Of a stretch of DNA of 59,316 nucleotides, positions 35,172-44,573 are shown piece by piece. The DNA is from Pseudomonadota bacterium (GTDB taxonomy: Bacteria > Pseudomonadota > Alphaproteobacteria > SP197): contig JBCCIS010000032.1 in NCBI GenBank assembly GCA_039028155.1, positions 1 to 59,316 of the forward strand. Reading direction: 5' to 3'. Each line of letters opens with the position of its first letter. Positions within the stretch are counted from its first letter, which is position 1. The notes beneath the pieces were generated by a model. It did no database searches. It was not told the DNA's origin and saw only the letters and a program-made list of their open reading frames with translations. Position numbers and translations under genes: made by a program.

Positions 35172-36772
35172 GCCGCCGGCGCGCCGCCCGCGACGAGGTC
35201 GCCGCGCAACGCCTCCTCGATCAGCGCCAGGGTCTCGCTACGACCATAGAGCGCCACGAACGAGCCGAAGCGCGGCCCCTGGCTCTGGCCCAGCAGGACC
35301 TCGTAGAGCGCCTTGAACCAGGCCCGCAGCGGATCGAAGCCGTGTTCCTTGCCGACCGCGTAGACCTCGGCCTGGATCGTCTCGCTGTCCGCATCGTCCG
35401 GCAGCGCCGCAATTCGTCCCGCCAGATCTTCTATGGCGTTCTTCTCCATGTCGCTCGCCGCGCGGAACACGCGCTGGGGCTTGACGAAGTCCTGATAGTA
35501 GTTGACCGCGAGCCCGGCGAGCTGGTCGAGCAAAGGCGCAGTTTCCGCCGTCGTACCAGGCAGATAGCGGCTGATGAAACCCCACAGGACACTCCTGTCC
35601 TCGGCGTTGCACACGCTCGCCAGGTTCAGCAGCACCGCGTAGCTCAGCGGCTGTTCGGCAAGCGACGGGTCGCCGTTATGGATGTGCCACAGCGGATTGT
35701 CGATGCGCTTGGCCGGGTCGTCATCGCCGGCGTATTGCGCCGTGTAGGCCGCGTAGTCGTCGACGTTCTTCGGAATGACGTCGAAGAAGAGGCGCTTCGC
35801 TGTACGGGGCTTCACATACATGAAGAGAGAGAGGCTATCCTCTGTGCCGTAGCGCAACCATTCCTCGATGGTGAGGCCGTTGCCGCGCGACTTCGAGATC
35901 TTCTCGCCATCCTCGTCCAGGAAGAGTTCATAGTGGAAACCGGCCGGCGGCTTGCCGCCCAGGACTTTCAGAATTGTGTTGGCGACCTTGACCGAATCGA
36001 TCAGGTCCTTGCCCGACATCTCGTAGTCGACATCCAGCGCCTTCCAGCGCATCGCCCAGTCCGGGCGCCAGTTGAGCTTGCAGTGGCCGCCGGTGACCGG
36101 CTGTTCGACCACCGTGCCGTCCTCGTCTTCGAACGTGATCGTGCCAGCGTCCGGATCGGTCGCGATCGTCGGCACCTGGAGCACCTTGCCGGTCTTAGGC
36201 GAGATCGGCAGGAACGGCGAATAAGTCTGGCGCCGTTCCTCGCGCAAGGTCTTCAGCATGATCGCCATGACGTCGTCGTAATGGCGCAGCACGTTCAGGA
36301 GTTCGCCGTCGAACCGACCACTGTTGTACCAGTCGGTCGAGCTTTGGAACTCGTACTCAAATCCGAACTGGTCAAGGAACGCACGCAGGCGCGCGTTGTT
36401 GTGGTGGCCGAAGCTGTCGTACTCATTCGAGAAGGGATCGGGCACTTTGGTCAACGGCTGGCCGATGTACTGCTCCATGACGTCCTTGTTCGGCACGTTG
36501 TCCGGCACCTTGCGCAGGCCGTCCATGTCGTCGGAGAACGCAAAGAGGCGTGTCGGCATGTCGCTGAGGACCGAGAAAGCGTGACGCACCATGGTCGTGC
36601 GCACGACCTCGCCGAACGTGCCGATATGTGGCAGACCGGAGGGACCGTAACCGGTCTCGAACAGCACGTAGCCCTTCTCAGGCAGCTTGCCGTCGAGCCG
36701 TTTGATCAGCTTGCGCGCTTCCTCGAACGGCCATGCTTTGCTGTCCTGGGCGAGCTCGCGCAGCGACGCCAT
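35168..36772 (-). CDS. lysK: Lysyl-tRNA synthetase, class I
   Basis: The 534-residue enzyme charges tRNA-Lys. It is the class I type: HIGH motif as [14 protein letters not shown] near residue 50, KMSKS motif as [12 protein letters not shown], plus [13 protein letters not shown], and no class II motifs. Class I LysRS occurs in archaea, spirochaetes and most alphaproteobacteria, supporting that assignment. The ATG at 36772 is preceded by GGAGG; a TTG five codons upstream overlaps that site. The downstream SDR start overlaps its stop. Confidence 0.95.
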   Translation of the reverse strand: MASLRELAQDSKAWPFEEARKLIKRLDGKLPEKGYVLFETGYGPSGLPHIGTFGEVVRTTMVRHAFSVLSDMPTRLFAFSDDMDGLRKVPDNVPNKDVMEQYIGQPLTKVPDPFSNEYDSFGHHNNARLRAFLDQFGFEYEFQSSTDWYNSGRFDGELLNVLRHYDDVMAIMLKTLREERRQTYSPFLPISPKTGKVLQVPTIATDPDAGTITFEDEDGTVVEQPVTGGHCKLNWRPDWAMRWKALDVDYEMSGKDLIDSVKVANTILKVLGGKPPAGFHYELFLDEDGEKISKSRGNGLTIEEWLRYGTEDSLSLFMYVKPRTAKRLFFDVIPKNVDDYAAYTAQYAGDDDPAKRIDNPLWHIHNGDPSLAEQPLSYAVLLNLASVCNAEDRSVLWGFISRYLPGTTAETAPLLDQLAGLAVNYYQDFVKPQRVFRAASDMEKNAIEDLAGRIAALPDDADSETIQAEVYAVGKEHGFDPLRAWFKALYEVLLGQSQGPRFGSFVALYGRSETLALIEEALRGDLVAGGAPAA

Positions 36773-36858
36773 CGGTCTATCCTCCAACTAAAGAAAGCGC
36801 GGCGGAAACTAGGTGGAGAGCGCCCGGGCGTCAATTGATTGCGGTCACATACCCGCCG

Positions 36859-37443
36859 TTAACCACTGCCTTCCAGATCCTCGATCAGCCTGTAATCGGT
36901 CGGCGGATCGGCGCAAATGCCGGGTCCGCATTCGATCAGCGTCGAGACCGCGTTTGCCAGCACCAGCACCAGCATCAGGACGAAAGCGAACTTGGCGAGC
37001 TTGTGGCCGCCGAATTTTTCGTGGCCCGGCTGATCCTTCAGCGGTGTTTTGTACTGACCTTCGAACAGCAACATGATTGCGGTGCCGACCAGCACCAGGA
37101 AGAAGGCGAGGCCCGCCCAGGTGTAGTAATGCAGACCCAGGAACGGCGAACCGTAGGCGCCGGTGCCCGGAACGATATGCAGCAGGATCTGGCGGATCGA
37201 GACGGACATGCCGAACAGCCCGCCGATCAGCATGATGCCGTAATGGTGCGGTTTGGCGCCATAGATCAGGTTGAGCGACAGGCCGAAACCAACCGCGACC
37301 AGTCCGACCCGCTGTAGCAGGCAGAGCGGACACGGCAGCTCGCCGAGCGCGAACTGAAAGGCATAGGCCGCGATCAGGATGAAACAGATGACCAGAAGGC
37401 CAATGGCATTCAGGGTCCGTGACGGATGCGGTGCAACAATCAT
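36859..37443 (-). CDS. Disulfide bond formation protein B
   Basis: A 194-residue inner-membrane protein with four or more helices. The first periplasmic active site is CPLCLLQR near residue 38 and a second Cys pair is seen in ECGPGICADPP near residue 175, the expected DsbB arrangement for reoxidising DsbA with quinone. The second pair sits nearer the C-terminus than in E. coli DsbB. A small membrane protein gene is 10 bp upstream. No dsbA is in the window. Confidence 0.85.
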   Translation of the reverse strand: MIVAPHPSRTLNAIGLLVICFILIAAYAFQFALGELPCPLCLLQRVGLVAVGFGLSLNLIYGAKPHHYGIMLIGGLFGMSVSIRQILLHIVPGTGAYGSPFLGLHYYTWAGLAFFLVLVGTAIMLLFEGQYKTPLKDQPGHEKFGGHKLAKFAFVLMLVLVLANAVSTLIECGPGICADPPTDYRLIEDLEGSG

Positions 37444-37453
37444 CGCCCGGCCC

Positions 37454-37609
37454 TCACAGCTTGATTTCGAGTGTTGTCGTCGCGTGGTAGTCGAACCAGT
37501 AGATGCTCAACAGGAGCGACACCGCGAACAACCAATAGGCCGACCGCCAGCGGTCGAACCACGCCAACACCATCGCCACAGCGAACAACGCAAACAGAAG
37601 CGCAATCAT
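37454..37609 (-). CDS. Small membrane protein upstream of dsbB (DUF5993-like)
   Basis: A 51-residue protein consisting of two hydrophobic helices (MIALLFALFAVAMVLAW and AYWLFAVSLLLSIYWF) joined by a charged turn. It resembles the small family I recall as DUF5993, commonly next to dsbB. Starting at 37609 puts the helix at the N-terminus; an ATG at 37645 would add 12 residues. Its 10-bp spacing to dsbB suggests co-translation and perhaps a subunit role (inference). Confidence 0.6.
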   Translation of the reverse strand: MIALLFALFAVAMVLAWFDRWRSAYWLFAVSLLLSIYWFDYHATTTLEIKL

Positions 37610-37769
37610 GAACTCAATCCCCCACAATCCGTCGGCCGCAAGCAATCATAGCATGAATTGAGTGTGGAGCGCTCGCCCACAAAGCAGCAATCCTGGTGCG
37701 CGCCGGCGTCATGACACCGGCGCCGCGACGTGCTTACATCGCCTACCCTCGAAATCGGAAGGTCACGCG

Positions 37770-38126
37770 ATGCAACACGAAGGCGGCTGCCACTGCGGCA
37801 AGGTCCGGTTCCGCGTCTCCGCGCCGTCGGATGTGACGGTTCTGGACTGCAACTGCACGCTTTGTCAGATGATCGGCTATCTGCACCTGATCGTGCCAAC
37901 ATCAGATTTTGAACTGACCCAGGGTGACGAGTACTTGACGCTCTATACGTTCAACACAGGCATCGCAAAGCACTACTTCTGCTCGGCCTGCGGCATCAAG
38001 TCGTTCTATATCCCCCGCTCGCACCCGAACGATATCAGCGTCAACCTGCGGTGCCTGGATCCCGGCACGGTCACCAGCGTCACGACCAAGATCTTCGACG
38101 ACGCGACACGCTCGATACAGGACTAA
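37770..38126 (+). CDS. GFA/CENP-V family zinc protein
   Basis: The 118-residue protein has the cysteine pattern of glutathione-dependent formaldehyde-activating-like proteins: GGCHCGKVRF, DCNCTLCQM and FCSACGIKSF, giving zinc ligands in three groups. The family name reflects one member; most members have no proven activity. The ATG at 37770 follows AGGTCACGCG and matches the family N-terminus (QHEGGCHCG). It stands alone, divergent from the dsbB region and upstream of the helicase gene. Confidence 0.88.
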   Translation: MQHEGGCHCGKVRFRVSAPSDVTVLDCNCTLCQMIGYLHLIVPTSDFELTQGDEYLTLYTFNTGIAKHYFCSACGIKSFYIPRSHPNDISVNLRCLDPGTVTSVTTKIFDDATRSIQD

Positions 38127-38192
38127 GCACCAGCGCCTCTTCGACGCTTGATTCGGCTGGCCGTGCGCCCACTCAGGCTATAGTGCTGGCCC

Positions 38193-40925
38193 ATGCTTCA
38201 CGATGCCGACGCCCTGCCCGGTCAACGCGCCGCCGACGTTCTGGTCGCCGGAACCGCGGGCGCCTTGCTGTTGAACGGCGACGGCGAGATCGATGAGCTG
38301 ACCGCCGCCGACGCGCGCCGGCGCTGGGAAGCCGGTCCGGCACCGCTGGTTTGCCACGCCGCGTCGCTGCGCCGGCGCATCGGCGCGCGTGATGCGCCGG
38401 CACTTGATCTTCTGGAGTTGTGGGCGTTCGTGCGCCCGGCCCAGTTCTGCGTGCCGACGCCCCATGGCATGGCCGAGGCGCTTGCCATCGCCTTGCCCCA
38501 CGATCTCGCCGACCAGGCGCTGGTGCTGCGGCGCGCCGCCCAGATCCTGCTCGACGACCTGCTTGGCCTGGTCGCCGATGAACGGGAGAAAGCCCAGGCC
38601 GTCGCCGCCGCCATGGGACGCGGCGGCTGGCTTTGGGCGGACGCCGTTTTGTTCGCGCTGCGCGCCGAACCGACGGTCCGGGCCGGACTGGATGTGTGGC
38701 ACCAGATTGATGAGTGGGACGAGACAGCGCCGCGCACGCCACCTGGCCACAACCCGGTTACTGAGGACGAAGCCCGCCTGCGCCTCGCCGAACTGCTCGG
38801 CGACGGTGCCGAGGCGCGGCCCCAGCAGGCTGACTATGCGGCAGCGCTGATCCCGGCGTTTCAGCCGCGCGAGCGCACCGGTCATCCCCATGCGGTGCTG
38901 GCCGAGGCAGGCACCGGCGTCGGCAAGACGCTGGGCTACATCGCGCCAGCCAGCGTTTGGGCCAGGAAGAACGACGGGGCCGTCTGGATCAGCACCTTTA
39001 CCAAGAACCTGCAGCGCCAGGTCGACCAGGAACTCGACCGCCTGTTCCCGGACCCCGCCGAAAAGTCACGCCGTGTCGTCGTACGCAAGGGGCGCGAAAA
39101 CTATCTGTGCCTGCTGAACATGGAGAACGCCGTCCAGGCGCTCGGCGGCCGCGTGTCCGATGCGGTGGCATTGGGTCTGGTCGCGCGCTGGGCGGTGGCG
39201 ACCCGCGACGGCGACATGGTCGGCGGCGACTTTCCGTCCTGGCTGACCGACATCCTGGGAACACGGCGCACGCTGGCGCTGACCGATCAACGCGGCGAAT
39301 GCATCTATTCGGCCTGCCCACACTACCGCCGCTGCTATATCGAGCGTTCGATCCGCAAGGCGCGGCGCGCCGACATCGTCGTCGCCAACCACGCGCTGGT
39401 CCTGATCCAGGCCGCCATGGCCGAGGACGACAACGACGGTCTGCTGCCGACCCGCTACATCTTCGACGAGGGACATCACCTGTTCGACGCCGCCGATGGC
39501 GCTTTCTCCGCCCATATCACCGGCATGGAAGGCGCCGAACTGCGCCGCTGGATCCTGGGCGCGGAGGGCAGGCGCACCCGAGCGCGCGGTCTGGAGCGGC
39601 GCGTCTCCGACCTGATCGACGACGAGGGGCTTGAGCATCTTCAGGCCGCGCTCCAGGCAGCCCGCTGCCTGCCGGCGGAGGGCTGGCGCCAGCGCTTGGT
39701 GGACGAGGTGCCGCGCACACCGGCCGAAAAGTTCCTGGCCCATATCCGCCGCCAGGTCCTGGCCCGCGTCGGCGAGGACGATCGCGGCTATAACCTGGAG
39801 TGCCAGGTGACGCCCGCCGTCGACGGGCTGATCGACGCGGCGCGCGTCCTGGATGGCGCGCTTCAGGATCTGCTCGAGCCGCTGCTGCGGTTGGCCCAGA
39901 ACATCAAGGCCCAGTTGGACGACAATGCGGACAGCCTGGAGTCATCGACGCGGGTACGCATGGAAGCGGTGATCCGCGGCCTCAAGCGGCGCGGTTTGGT
40001 CACGCTCGCGGCATGGCGTCGCATGCTGGCGGAGCTCGAACAGGAAACACCGGAGGCCTTTGTCGACTGGTTTAGCCTGGACCGCATCGATGGCCGCGAG
40101 CTTGATGTCGGTATGCACCGGCACTGGCGCGATCCCGGCCTGCCCTTCGCCAACCACGTCGCCGAACGCAGTCACGGCCTTATCATCACCTCCGCGACCT
40201 TGCGCGACCGCGCCGGCGATGAGGAAACCGACGACTGGGATTCCGCGCGGCTGCGCACGGGCCTGCGTCATCTGGCCGAACCGGCTGACGTGGCGGAGGT
40301 GCTCTCACCCTTCGACTACGCCACCCAGACCCGCGTCTTCGTCATCACCGATGTCGGACGCAACCAGCCGGACCAGGTCGCTGCCGCCTATCGCGAGCTG
40401 TTCAAGGCGGCGGGCGGCGGCGCGCTCGGCTTGTTCACCGCCATCAGCCGCCTGCGCCGCGTGCACAAGACCATGGCCGCCGACCTCGATGCCGCGGGCC
40501 TGACACTCTATGCCCAGCATGTCGATGCCATGGATACGGGCACCCTGGTCGATATCTTCCGCGCCGAGACCGATTCCTGCCTTCTGGGAACCGACGCGGT
40601 ACGGGATGGTGTCGATGTCCCCGGCCGATCCCTTCGCCTGGTCGTCTTCGACCGCGTGCCCTGGCCGCGCCCGGATATCGTGCACAAGGCCCGGCGCGAG
40701 GTCTTTGGCGGCAATCGCTATGACGATCTTTTGACCCGGCTGCGCCTGCGCCAAGCCTTCGGGCGGCTGGTGCGCCGGGCCGACGACAAAGGCGTCTTTG
40801 TCATGCTCGACAAAGCGCTTCCCTCAAGGCTGCTGACCGCCTTTCCAGCGGAGGTCGAGGTAGAGCGCGTCGGGCTGGCCCAGGCGATTGCCGATATCGC
40901 CGAATTCCTGCCGAAAGAACCTTGA
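38193..40925 (+). CDS. DinG/XPD-like ATP-dependent helicase
   Basis: A 910-residue superfamily 2 helicase. A Q-motif-like RPQQADYAAAL near residue 209 precedes Walker A (AEAGTGVGKTLGY near 240), and the Walker B box is DEGHH. Cysteines in ENYLCL, ECIYSACPHYRRC suit an XPD-type iron-sulfur cluster. Motif VI is RQAFGRLVRRADDKG. The first 200 residues contain LDLLELWAFVRPAQFCVPTP, reminiscent of the DEDD exonuclease of some DinG proteins but without its acids, so it looks degenerate. The family unwinds damaged or structured DNA. Confidence 0.88.
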   Translation: MLHDADALPGQRAADVLVAGTAGALLLNGDGEIDELTAADARRRWEAGPAPLVCHAASLRRRIGARDAPALDLLELWAFVRPAQFCVPTPHGMAEALAIALPHDLADQALVLRRAAQILLDDLLGLVADEREKAQAVAAAMGRGGWLWADAVLFALRAEPTVRAGLDVWHQIDEWDETAPRTPPGHNPVTEDEARLRLAELLGDGAEARPQQADYAAALIPAFQPRERTGHPHAVLAEAGTGVGKTLGYIAPASVWARKNDGAVWISTFTKNLQRQVDQELDRLFPDPAEKSRRVVVRKGRENYLCLLNMENAVQALGGRVSDAVALGLVARWAVATRDGDMVGGDFPSWLTDILGTRRTLALTDQRGECIYSACPHYRRCYIERSIRKARRADIVVANHALVLIQAAMAEDDNDGLLPTRYIFDEGHHLFDAADGAFSAHITGMEGAELRRWILGAEGRRTRARGLERRVSDLIDDEGLEHLQAALQAARCLPAEGWRQRLVDEVPRTPAEKFLAHIRRQVLARVGEDDRGYNLECQVTPAVDGLIDAARVLDGALQDLLEPLLRLAQNIKAQLDDNADSLESSTRVRMEAVIRGLKRRGLVTLAAWRRMLAELEQETPEAFVDWFSLDRIDGRELDVGMHRHWRDPGLPFANHVAERSHGLIITSATLRDRAGDEETDDWDSARLRTGLRHLAEPADVAEVLSPFDYATQTRVFVITDVGRNQPDQVAAAYRELFKAAGGGALGLFTAISRLRRVHKTMAADLDAAGLTLYAQHVDAMDTGTLVDIFRAETDSCLLGTDAVRDGVDVPGRSLRLVVFDRVPWPRPDIVHKARREVFGGNRYDDLLTRLRLRQAFGRLVRRADDKGVFVMLDKALPSRLLTAFPAEVEVERVGLAQAIADIAEFLPKEP

Positions 40926-41063
40926 ATCGACTGCCCTCGACAAGGGGCTCTTCAATACCTACATTCCGCCCCGAGTCCGCCAGACACCAAGCGGTTAGGG
41001 CGGATTCAGCCATCTGTTTCAGGGGACATCCCGTCAACACGTTCAAGAGGTTAGCGACGCGCC

Positions 41064-41474
41064 ATGACGCAGCTCGACCACCACGCCGCGCTTATCTACA
41101 CCATGGTCATGGTATCGGCGGCCGACAGCAATATGACCGACAGCGAACTGCACGCGATTGGCGACATCGTCCGCCGGCTGCCGGTCTTCACGGACTTTAA
41201 CGAGGACGAGCTGCCCAAGATCGCCCAGTCCTGCGCGACCATGCTGAACGAGGATGACGGCTTCGAGACCGTGCTGACCGTCATCTTCGAGGCGCTGCCC
41301 GCCAAGCTGCGTGAGACCGCCTATGCGCTGGCCTGCGACGTGGCGGCCGCCGACCTGGACATCGTGGAATCGGAAATGACGGTCCTGCAGCAGCTGCGTT
41401 GGCGGCTCAGCATCGACCGCCTGACCGCCGCCGCCATCGAGCGCGGCGCACGCGCGCGCCACCAGACCGCCTGA
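41064..41474 (+). CDS. TerB-like protein
   Basis: A 136-residue all-helical protein like TerB tellurite-resistance family members: LIYTMVMVSAADSNMTDSEL with an acidic metal-binding-like loop, and YALACDVAAADLDIVESEM as the second repeat. TerB proteins are thought to bind metal and act in stress or membrane complexes; no other ter gene is nearby. It lies 138 bp after the helicase gene and 77 bp before a peptidase gene, so it may be transcribed separately. Confidence 0.75.
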   Translation: MTQLDHHAALIYTMVMVSAADSNMTDSELHAIGDIVRRLPVFTDFNEDELPKIAQSCATMLNEDDGFETVLTVIFEALPAKLRETAYALACDVAAADLDIVESEMTVLQQLRWRLSIDRLTAAAIERGARARHQTA

Positions 41475-41551
41475 TTCGACACGCCGGGGTTGAACACCCC
41501 GTCTGGGCGCGTGCTAGCTTTCGGCTGGCACCACTCGAACGGATCAACGTA

Positions 41552-42643
41552 ATGGCTAACCCCAGCGACTACTTCTCCGCTTCCTATGACGACGCGCGGC
41601 GCAAGTTTCTTGGTGCCGCGGCCGAGGCCGGGCTTGAGCCCGAGCATCACGTCAATCCCAACAAGGGCATGGCGGGTGAGGAGATCGCGACCGATGTCGT
41701 GCGCATCGGGCCCGATGACGCCGATATCGTTCTCTTCACCATGTCGGCGACCCATGGGGTCGAAGGTTTCTGTGGCTCAGGCGCGCAGGTCGGCACGCTG
41801 GTCTCTGGTCAGGCCGGCGAACTGCCTGACAACACCGCGATGGTGCTGATCCACGCAATCAATCCCCACGGCTTTTCGTGGCTGCGCCGGGTCAACGAGG
41901 ACAATGTCGACCTGAACCGCAACCATGTCGATCACTCAGCGCCCTATCCCCAAAACCACGGCTATGTGGAACTGCAGCACGCCATCTGCCCGGCCGACTG
42001 GTCGGACGACGCGCGCGCCGCGGCCGACGAGATCCTGCAGGCCTATGCGGACAAGCATGGCGACATGGCGCTTCAGGGCGCGATCTCGCAGGGCCAGCAC
42101 GTTCACCCGGAAGGCCTCTTCTTCGGCGGTCAGTTCGAGGTCTGGTCGGCCGGCCGCATGCGAGACATCGTCGCGCGCCATGCCACGGGCGCCCGTCATG
42201 TCGGTTTCATCGACTATCACACCGGCCTTGGGCCTTATGGCTATGGCGAGCCGATTTCCGATCACACGCCCGGCGAGGCTGGCCACGACCGCCTCGTACA
42301 GTGGATCGGCGATGATGTGACATCGACCGATGATGGGTCCTCGACCTCCGCACCCCTGACCGGGGTCAACGCGGTGACCATCAAAGAGGCCTCGCCGCAT
42401 GCCAGCCATACTCTGGTGACGCTCGAATATGGCACGCAGCCTGTACCGGAGGTCCTGGGCTCGTTGCGCGCCGACTGCTGGCTGCACAACCACGGCGATC
42501 TGGACAGCGACCAGGGCCGCGCCATCAAGGCGGAGATCCGCCGCTGCTTCTATGGCGACGACGATGCCTGGAAGCGCGATGTCTGGCAGCGCGCCCACGA
42601 CACCCAGCGCCGCATGCTCGCCGGCTTGGCGGCAATGGGCTAG
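41552..42643 (+). CDS. M14-type metallopeptidase-like protein (DUF2817)
   Basis: The 363-residue protein has the DUF2817 carboxypeptidase-like pattern: zinc site His and Glu in SATHGVEGFCGS near residue 70, NEDNVDLNRNHVD as the substrate-binding Asn-Arg motif, the third zinc ligand in IDYHTGLGPYG, and a likely catalytic Glu in LEYGTQPV. It probably hydrolyses an amide or ester of a small substrate rather than large proteins. The ATG at 41552 gives the family N-terminus (ANPSDYFSASYDDAR). It ends at a palindromic repeat. Confidence 0.84.
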   Translation: MANPSDYFSASYDDARRKFLGAAAEAGLEPEHHVNPNKGMAGEEIATDVVRIGPDDADIVLFTMSATHGVEGFCGSGAQVGTLVSGQAGELPDNTAMVLIHAINPHGFSWLRRVNEDNVDLNRNHVDHSAPYPQNHGYVELQHAICPADWSDDARAAADEILQAYADKHGDMALQGAISQGQHVHPEGLFFGGQFEVWSAGRMRDIVARHATGARHVGFIDYHTGLGPYGYGEPISDHTPGEAGHDRLVQWIGDDVTSTDDGSSTSAPLTGVNAVTIKEASPHASHTLVTLEYGTQPVPEVLGSLRADCWLHNHGDLDSDQGRAIKAEIRRCFYGDDDAWKRDVWQRAHDTQRRMLAGLAAMG

Positions 42644-42652
42644 GTCGCGATA

Positions 42653-42784
42653 CCCCCTCACCCAGCTCCGGCTAAGGCGCTACGCGCCTAACCCTTCACA
42701 TCCCTCTCCCTCCAGGGGCGAGGGAAACAAAGCCGCGCTCTCTCTGAGAGGGGTGGGGTGAGGGGTTGCGCGCGGCAGCGCGCC
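42653..42784. repeat. Composite palindromic intergenic repeat, family 2 copy B
   Basis: Between the convergent peptidase and serine hydrolase genes: CCCCCTCACCC (42653-42663) and GGGGTGAGGGG (42755-42765) form the outer inverted repeat, enclosing a CCCTCTCCCTCCAGGGGCGA segment. The first 80 bp resembles 22003-22085 in the same orientation, and the end resembles 21920-21970, so the two modules are swapped relative to copy A. Confidence 0.75.
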
Positions 42785-42793
42785 AGAAAGATC

Positions 42794-43873
42794 CTATCTT
42801 GCCGCCGCTAAAGTGCGTTCGATGAAGCCGTCCTGGGCCTCGTCGTCGAGCCAGCGCATGACCGCCACCATGTCGCGGTCGGGATCAACCCAGATCACGT
42901 GGCCGCCGGAACCCAACGCAAAGTAGCTGCTCTCCGGCGCGGCCGGAAACATCGCCCTGCCCGTGTTCAACCACCAAAGGAAGCCATAGGGCGCATAGAT
43001 GTCGCATGGTGTCCTGGTGAGGTCGATCCACGCCTTTGTCAGGATCTGCCGCTCGCCCCACCGTCCGTCGTTCAGGTAAAGCAGACCCAGCCGTGCAAGG
43101 TCCGAGGCTGAGACAAACATGCCGCCGCCCCAGTGGCCGCCGCCCGAGACCGACTGGTGGCGTTCGCCGTCGAGCTCGATCCACGAGTTCTCGTAGCCAT
43201 GCCACTCCCAGCCGTCCGAAGCGCCGACCGGTTCCATGATCGCCTCCTTCAGCACGACCGGCAGCGGCTGGTTGAACAACCGCATCAGGGCCAGGCTGAG
43301 CCGGTTGACCCGGACGTCATTGTACTCCCAATAGGTACCCGGCGCCTGCAAGTCGCGGTGCTCGCCCTTGCGGCTGTTGTCGCCGCCGGAGACATCGCGG
43401 TTGCGGTCAACCAGATCGGGCTTGTCCCACAAGGTGCCTTCCCACTCGCTGGTCTGCTGGAGCAGATGGCGCCACGTGATCGATGCGTTCTGCGGACTGT
43501 CGAAACCGCCATCGTCGACCAGCTCGGCGACCGGCGCATCGAGATCGGGCAACAGGCCGCGGTCGTAAGCGATGCCGGCGAGCGCCGACATCACACTCTT
43601 GGTGACACTGAACGTCATATCGGCGCGTCCGACATCACCCCATGTTGTGACGAGCCGGCCGTCGCGGACGATCAGACCGGCGGGGCCGCCGCGCGGACGT
43701 GTCGGTCCAATGATGGCGCCGTGTTCGCGGTCCAGGAACCGGCCATTCTCCAGGTGCTGGCCGACGTCCCGAGGCCACGACGTCTCGTTCGCTTCGGCAT
43801 GGGCAACAGCCTCAGCCAGCGCATCGGCGGCGAACCCCGCCTCGATCGGATCGATCGGCTCGAACGGTTTCAT
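42794..43873 (-). CDS. Serine hydrolase, beta-lactamase-like (class C fold)
   Basis: A 359-residue penicillin-binding-protein-like hydrolase. The nucleophile motif SxxK is in FSVTKSVMSAL near residue 90, the YxN motif appears as WEYNDVRVN, and the C-terminal FALGSGGHVIWVD holds the usual HxG/SxG-type strand. No signal peptide is visible, so it is probably cytoplasmic and acts as an esterase or amidase. The ATG at 43873 is chosen by the normal family start; longer frames overlap the SDR gene. It ends the minus-strand run from zapA. Confidence 0.82.
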   Translation of the reverse strand: MKPFEPIDPIEAGFAADALAEAVAHAEANETSWPRDVGQHLENGRFLDREHGAIIGPTRPRGGPAGLIVRDGRLVTTWGDVGRADMTFSVTKSVMSALAGIAYDRGLLPDLDAPVAELVDDGGFDSPQNASITWRHLLQQTSEWEGTLWDKPDLVDRNRDVSGGDNSRKGEHRDLQAPGTYWEYNDVRVNRLSLALMRLFNQPLPVVLKEAIMEPVGASDGWEWHGYENSWIELDGERHQSVSGGGHWGGGMFVSASDLARLGLLYLNDGRWGERQILTKAWIDLTRTPCDIYAPYGFLWWLNTGRAMFPAAPESSYFALGSGGHVIWVDPDRDMVAVMRWLDDEAQDGFIERTLAAAR

Positions 43874-43883
43874 TGTGCGGCTC

Positions 43884-44558
43884 TCAGAACGTTTCCTTCC
43901 ATGGTCTGAGCTCGACCTCCCAGGTCCAGGCACTGCGGTGTTGCCGATGGACATCCAGATAGGTCTTGGCGATGGCATCGGGATCGAGCTTGGTGTCGTC
44001 GTCCGATTTGCCGATGCCGCCGTCGATCACGAAGTGCGCGACGTGGATGTTCTTGGGCTGCAGTTCGCGCGCCATGCTCTGGATCAGACCGCGCAGACCG
44101 AACTTGCCCATCGCGAAGGGCGCGGAGTTGGGATACCCCTTCACGCCGGCCGACGCACCGGTGAAAAGGATGGTGCCGCCGCCCTTTTCCTCCATGCGCC
44201 GTGTCGCCTGCTGACCGACCAGAAAACCGCCGAAGCAGGTGATCATCAGCGTCTTGCGAACCTCCTCGGGATCAAGTTCAGCGACCGGCCCGCGCACGCG
44301 GTAGCTGGGGTTGAAGACGACGACGTCCGGAGTTCCCGTGTCGGCGTCGACGGCCTCGAAAAGCGCCGCGACCGAGGCCGGATCGGCGACGTCGACAGCA
44401 TAGGTCTTGGCGCCAATCTCGCTGGCGAGGTCCTTGAGCTTGTCCGTGTTGCGGGCGGACAACGAGACATCCATGCCCTCGATCTGAAAGAGGCGGGCGA
44501 CCGAGGCGCTGAGGCCTGATCCGGCACCGACGATGAGAGCGGTTTCCTTCTTCGCCAT
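43884..44558 (-). CDS. SDR-fold protein lacking the catalytic tyrosine
   Basis: A 224-residue SDR-like protein with a normal cofactor loop (VGAGSGLSASVARLF), a Ser136 in FTGASAGVK, but Phe148 where the YxxxK tyrosine belongs (SAPFAMGK; Lys152 retained) and FNPS in place of NNAG. I recall this FAxxKF pattern as characteristic of a subfamily, so it is not a recent mutation. Conventional ketoreductase chemistry is doubtful. It lies 15 bp downstream of the amidinotransferase-like gene and 10 bp upstream of the serine hydrolase gene. Confidence 0.82.
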   Translation of the reverse strand: MAKKETALIVGAGSGLSASVARLFQIEGMDVSLSARNTDKLKDLASEIGAKTYAVDVADPASVAALFEAVDADTGTPDVVVFNPSYRVRGPVAELDPEEVRKTLMITCFGGFLVGQQATRRMEEKGGGTILFTGASAGVKGYPNSAPFAMGKFGLRGLIQSMARELQPKNIHVAHFVIDGGIGKSDDDTKLDPDAIAKTYLDVHRQHRSAWTWEVELRPWKETF

Positions 44559-44573
44559 GGTGTTTTCCTTGCG

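Noticed and set aside
35138-36838. 566-codon plus-strand frame opposite lysK
   Set aside because: lysK carries HIGH and KISKS motifs in order; the plus-strand frame is Arg/Val/Gln-rich without domain signals.
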